This document shows, in pieces, positions 6,632 through 10,726 of a stretch of DNA of 10,726 nt. The translations under genes were made by a program, and so were the position numbers. The stretch is from an uncultured Acidimicrobiaceae bacterium. Lineage in GTDB: Bacteria > Actinomycetota > Acidimicrobiia > Acidimicrobiales > Microtrichaceae. The notes below the pieces were generated by a model. The model worked only from the letters and a program-made list of their open reading frames with translations, had not been told where the DNA came from and did not search any database. Position 1 is the first letter of the stretch. Each line of letters begins with the position of its first letter. The stretch covers positions 1-10,726 of the forward strand of contig CALMLJ010000583.1 of the NCBI GenBank assembly GCA_937868025.1, given 5' to 3'.

Positions 6632-7795
6632 CTGATCCGATTCGCCGCGCCTGAGGTGAGTGCGGCCGACGAGGCGGCGGTGCTTCGCGCCCTGCGGAGC
6701 GGATGGCTCTCGACCGGCGACGAATGCGCGCAGCTCGAGGAGGAATTGGCTGCATTCTGCGGGGCGAGGCACGCAGTCGCGTTGTCGTCGTGCACCGCAG
6801 CACTCGACATCGCCACCGCCAGCCTCCGCCTCCGGCCTGGGGCACGGGTCGGGATTCCGACTTGGACGTTCGCCGCCACTGCCCAACCGGCGGCACAGCT
6901 CGGCGCGATTCCGGTGCTCCTCGACGTCGATCCCGCCACGCTCAACGTCGATCCCTCGTCTCTCGAGGAAGCGCTCCCCGATCTCGACGCGGTCGTCGTC
7001 GTGCACTTCGGGGGTGTCCCGGTCGACCGTCGCGTCCTGGACGCTTGCGCTGCCGCGGGTGTCCCGGTCATCGAGGATGCCGCCCACGCGCTCGGGGCAC
7101 ACGACTACCGCGGGGCGATGGCGGGCCGTTCGACGGTCGGCGCCTGCTTCTCGTTCTACGCCACGAAGAACCTGACCTCTGCCGAAGGCGGGGCGCTCGT
7201 TACCGACGACGATCAACTCGCAGCGTACGCCCGCACCCAACGGTCACACGGAATGACCGACGAGGCGTGGCGACGCTACGACCCGAACGGTCCAGATCGC
7301 TACGACATCGTGGAGCTCGGCCGAAAGGCGAACCTCCCCGACGTGCTCGCCGCGCTAGCGAGATCACAGCTGTCTCGGCTCGACGAGATCCAGTCGACGC
7401 GCCGAGGTCTTGCCGAGCGTTACCGAGCCTCGCTGGCGTCCGTCGAGGGTGTCGAGATCGTTCCCGACCGCCCCCACCCGGGTTCGGCCGACCACCTCAT
7501 GGTCGTGACGCTGCCCGACGGTATCCGCCGGGACCACGTCGTCGCATCGATGCGCGACGCAGGGGTGATCACTCACGTCCACTTCACCCCGTTGCATCGC
7601 TACACCTGGTTCGCAACCCATGCGGCCATCGGACCGTCGGGGGTGCATGCCGCAGAACGACTCGCAGACCGCGTGCTCAGCCTGCCGCTGCACACACAAC
7701 TCCGACCGACCGATGTCGATCGGGTCGTCGCGACACTCGCCGTCGCGATCGATCAAGCACGGACTACTTCCAGTCGCCCCCACGCAACCGGCTGA
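6632..7795 (+). CDS. DegT/DnrJ/EryC1 family PLP-dependent aminotransferase, apparent CTG start
   Basis: Members transfer an amino group from glutamate or glutamine to a nucleotide-linked keto-sugar, for cell-surface glycans or natural products. In the 387-residue protein the N-terminus IRFAAPEVS...LRSGWLSTGDECAQLEEELA (2-40) is typical. SSCTAALDI (52-60) binds PLP phosphate, EDAAHALG (148-155) holds the ring-contacting Asp149, and FSFYATKNLTSAEGG (173-187) holds the Schiff-base lysine K179. The usual YNYR(M/L)(T/S)D before IQAA reads GRKANLPDVLAA here (230-241), a divergent acceptor-side region. No ATG, GTG or TTG lies in frame near the expected start. CTG at 6632 sits five bases after GGAG (6623-6626) and gives exactly the family N-terminus, whereas the next GTG (6656) would delete conserved residues. 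The 3' end overlaps htpX tail to tail by 32 bases. No other sugar-biosynthesis gene is in the window, so the substrate is unknown. Confidence 0.88.
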   Translation: MIRFAAPEVSAADEAAVLRALRSGWLSTGDECAQLEEELAAFCGARHAVALSSCTAALDIATASLRLRPGARVGIPTWTFAATAQPAAQLGAIPVLLDVDPATLNVDPSSLEEALPDLDAVVVVHFGGVPVDRRVLDACAAAGVPVIEDAAHALGAHDYRGAMAGRSTVGACFSFYATKNLTSAEGGALVTDDDQLAAYARTQRSHGMTDEAWRRYDPNGPDRYDIVELGRKANLPDVLAALARSQLSRLDEIQSTRRGLAERYRASLASVEGVEIVPDRPHPGSADHLMVVTLPDGIRRDHVVASMRDAGVITHVHFTPLHRYTWFATHAAIGPSGVHAAERLADRVLSLPLHTQLRPTDVDRVVATLAVAIDQARTTSSRPHATG

Positions 7796-8606
7796 TGCGG
7801 TCGGCCGTGCCCGGGTGCGTCGAGAACATCTTGGCGAACGCTCCGCTGCGCAGCGGGTTCACGATGTAGGCCTGCGCCTGCGCCTGGTTGACCTGCACCG
7901 GGATGCGCTGAGCACCCATCTCGAGCTTCTCGAGCGCCCGGGCCAACGGCTCACCCGTCCCGAGCAGCCGGGCCGCAGAGGCGTCGGCCTCGTACTCGCG
8001 GCTTCGGCTGACAGCGAGCTGGATGACCGTCGCAGCGACGGGCGCCAGGAAGATCATGAGCAGGTCGGCGATGCCGCCGCCGTCACGCTCGTTGCGGCCT
8101 CCACCGAACATTGCGCCCCACATCGCCATGCGGGCCGCGAAGGTGATGCCCATCGCGATGGCGGCGGCGACCGAGCTCGTGAGGATGTCACGGTTGCGGA
8201 CGTGGGAGATCTCGTGTGCGAGCACCCCGGAGATCTCCTCCCAGGTCAGGTACTGCATCAGCCCCTCGTTGACGCACACCGCTGCGTGCTCGGGGTTGCG
8301 ACCAGTGGCGAACGCGTTCGGCTGGGGATTCGGCGCCACGTACAGGCGGGGCATCGGGATGTTGGCCCGCTGGGCCAGGTCGCGGACCGTGGCGAAGTAC
8401 TGGGGGTACTCCTGCTCGGACACTTCCTGGGCCCGGGCCGCCGTGATGGCGAGCTTGTCGCTGAACCAGTACGAGCCGCCGACGGTGACCAGAGCGATGA
8501 CCAGGCCGATCGTGAGACCGCTGGTCCCACCGGCGATCGCGCCAATCGCCATGATGAGCCCGCCGAGTCCGGCCAACAGAGCGGCGGTCTTCGCGTTGTT
8601 CAACAT
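7764..8606 (-). CDS. htpX: HtpX family membrane zinc metalloprotease
   Basis: HtpX is an M48-family protease in the cytoplasmic membrane that degrades misfolded membrane proteins. The 280-residue protein has two N-terminal hydrophobic segments (about 8-26 and 30-48) and the zinc site HEISH (131-135) with catalytic E132. Two more hydrophobic stretches follow (about 142-165 and 178-199). EYEADASAARL (204-214) supplies the third zinc-ligand glutamate. THPGTADRISRL (263-274) is the conserved ending. The ATG at 8606 has GAGAAGG close upstream and gives the usual family start; a GTG at 8639 would add 11 residues and is less likely. The gene converges on the aminotransferase and overlaps it by 32 bases. 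It lies 113 bases after the HAD gene on the same strand, with an inverted repeat in the gap. The active-site residues are intact. Confidence 0.94.
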   Translation of the reverse strand: MLNNAKTAALLAGLGGLIMAIGAIAGGTSGLTIGLVIALVTVGGSYWFSDKLAITAARAQEVSEQEYPQYFATVRDLAQRANIPMPRLYVAPNPQPNAFATGRNPEHAAVCVNEGLMQYLTWEEISGVLAHEISHVRNRDILTSSVAAAIAMGITFAARMAMWGAMFGGGRNERDGGGIADLLMIFLAPVAATVIQLAVSRSREYEADASAARLLGTGEPLARALEKLEMGAQRIPVQVNQAQAQAYIVNPLRSGAFAKMFSTHPGTADRISRLRGGDWK

Positions 8607-8673
8607 GGTTGCCTTCTCAGGGTCGGGAGTTTTGGTCACCTCACCTAACCACGGAGCGACCCCGTTGCATCCC

Positions 8674-8700
8674 GAGGGTCTGTGACTTCACTCAGACCTC
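8674..8700 (-). terminator. Inverted repeat after the HAD gene, possible terminator or operator
   Basis: GAGGTCTG (8693-8700, read on the minus strand) pairs with CAGACC plus CTC (8674-8682) with one bulged base, enclosing about ten bases. It begins 19 bases after the HAD stop codon and ends about 67 bases before the htpX start. No T-run follows, so a U-less terminator, a regulatory palindrome for htpX, or chance are all possible. Confidence 0.35.
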
Positions 8701-8719
8701 ACACCTCGCCACTGGCGGC

Positions 8720-9202
8720 CTACTCGTAGTAGCCGGAGTGGATGTACACACACGGCACGTCCTGGGTGTGGAACATGTGCACGTTGCGAGGGTCGTCCTC
8801 GAAGGCGAGACGGAGGTCGAAGCCTGCGGCGCGTAGCTCGTTCACCGACCGGTGCTTGAACGCCGGAGCGACCATGTAGTCGCCGAACTCCCGCATGATG
8901 AGCACATCCCAGCGCAGGCCGTAGCGCTCCAACCATCCCAGGGTCTGCGGCTGGACTCGCATCGGCCGCGCCGTCAGCATCACGATCCGGTGGTCGGCGT
9001 CGATGACACCGAGCAGGGCGGCCACCTCGCTGATCAGATCGTCGTCACCACACGCGTGGAAGAACGCCTCCCAGTCGGGATACGGGTACTCGATGTAGTG
9101 CTGTCGCGTCGACGCGTCCGAGAGCACGCCGTCGAGGTCGAAGATGACGGTGGGGCCGGGCTCGACGGGCCCATCGCGCCACTCCCAGTTGTAGGGGTAC
9201 AC
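8720..9202 (-). CDS. HAD superfamily phosphatase, polynucleotide-kinase-phosphatase-like
   Basis: The 160-residue protein has all four HAD motifs. Motif I is DLDGV (22-26) with nucleophile D22 and acid/base D24. Motif II is the Thr in MLTAR (75-79), motif III is probably K116, and motif IV is EDDPRN (135-140). The arrangement without a large cap, with DWEAFF (43-48), LIMR (101-104) and a FEDDPRNVHMF stretch, resembles the 3'-phosphatase domain of phage-type polynucleotide kinases, but no kinase or ligase is attached. Substrates could be nucleic acid 3' ends, nucleotides or small phosphate esters; I cannot tell which. The only available start is GTG at 9202. No ribosome-binding site is at the right distance, since GGAGG at 9221-9225 is 18 bases away. 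It follows acs by 27 bases and is probably co-transcribed. Confidence 0.8.
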   Translation of the reverse strand: MYPYNWEWRDGPVEPGPTVIFDLDGVLSDASTRQHYIEYPYPDWEAFFHACGDDDLISEVAALLGVIDADHRIVMLTARPMRVQPQTLGWLERYGLRWDVLIMREFGDYMVAPAFKHRSVNELRAAGFDLRLAFEDDPRNVHMFHTQDVPCVYIHSGYYE

Positions 9203-9229
9203 GTGGTGGAGACTACCGGTCCTCCGGGA

Positions 9230-10726
<1,497 letters not shown>

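Overview
The window is ordinary-looking chromosomal DNA of a high-GC bacterium, most likely an actinobacterium, possibly of the Acidimicrobiia type. I infer this from the strongly GC-biased third codon positions, TAnnnT-type -10 boxes, at least one probable leaderless gene, the mix of genes, and a tRNA gene without an encoded CCA end. The placement is not proved by anything in the window. I see no insertion sequence, phage gene, CRISPR array or attachment site, and no stretch longer than about 300 bases lacks a gene.

Left part (1-4160, all minus strand): a tightly overlapping operon read livH - livM - livG - livF. It encodes the two permeases and two ATPases of a branched-chain amino acid type (HAAT family) ABC importer. 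No substrate-binding protein is visible; it may lie left of position 1 or elsewhere. The oddity is LivH, whose permease domain carries an exported N-terminal extension: a signal-anchor-like helix followed by a carboxypeptidase-regulatory-like beta-sandwich.

Middle (4115-5996, minus strand): a tRNA-Tyr gene with a strong terminator hairpin, then a YbaK/EbsC-type tRNA deacylase, then a compact AMP nucleosidase (amn). amn has an extended -10 box placed so that its mRNA would be leaderless. A short GC hairpin and a TATAGT box separate amn from the liv operon.

Right-centre (6111-7795, plus strand): yajQ with a good ribosome-binding site, then a DegT/DnrJ/EryC1 PLP-dependent sugar aminotransferase. 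The aminotransferase appears to start at a CTG codon 32 bases after yajQ. Its 3' end overlaps the convergent htpX by 32 bp.

Right part (7764-10726, minus strand): acetyl-CoA synthetase (acs, cut by the right edge), a small HAD phosphatase resembling the phosphatase domain of polynucleotide kinases, and the membrane zinc protease HtpX.

Taken together the genes cover amino acid uptake, purine nucleotide turnover, tRNA supply and proofreading, acetate activation and membrane protein quality control. No obvious new multi-gene system is present. The points most worth a second look are the LivH fusion, the CTG start of the aminotransferase, the predicted leaderless amn, and the orphan HAD phosphatase beside acs.
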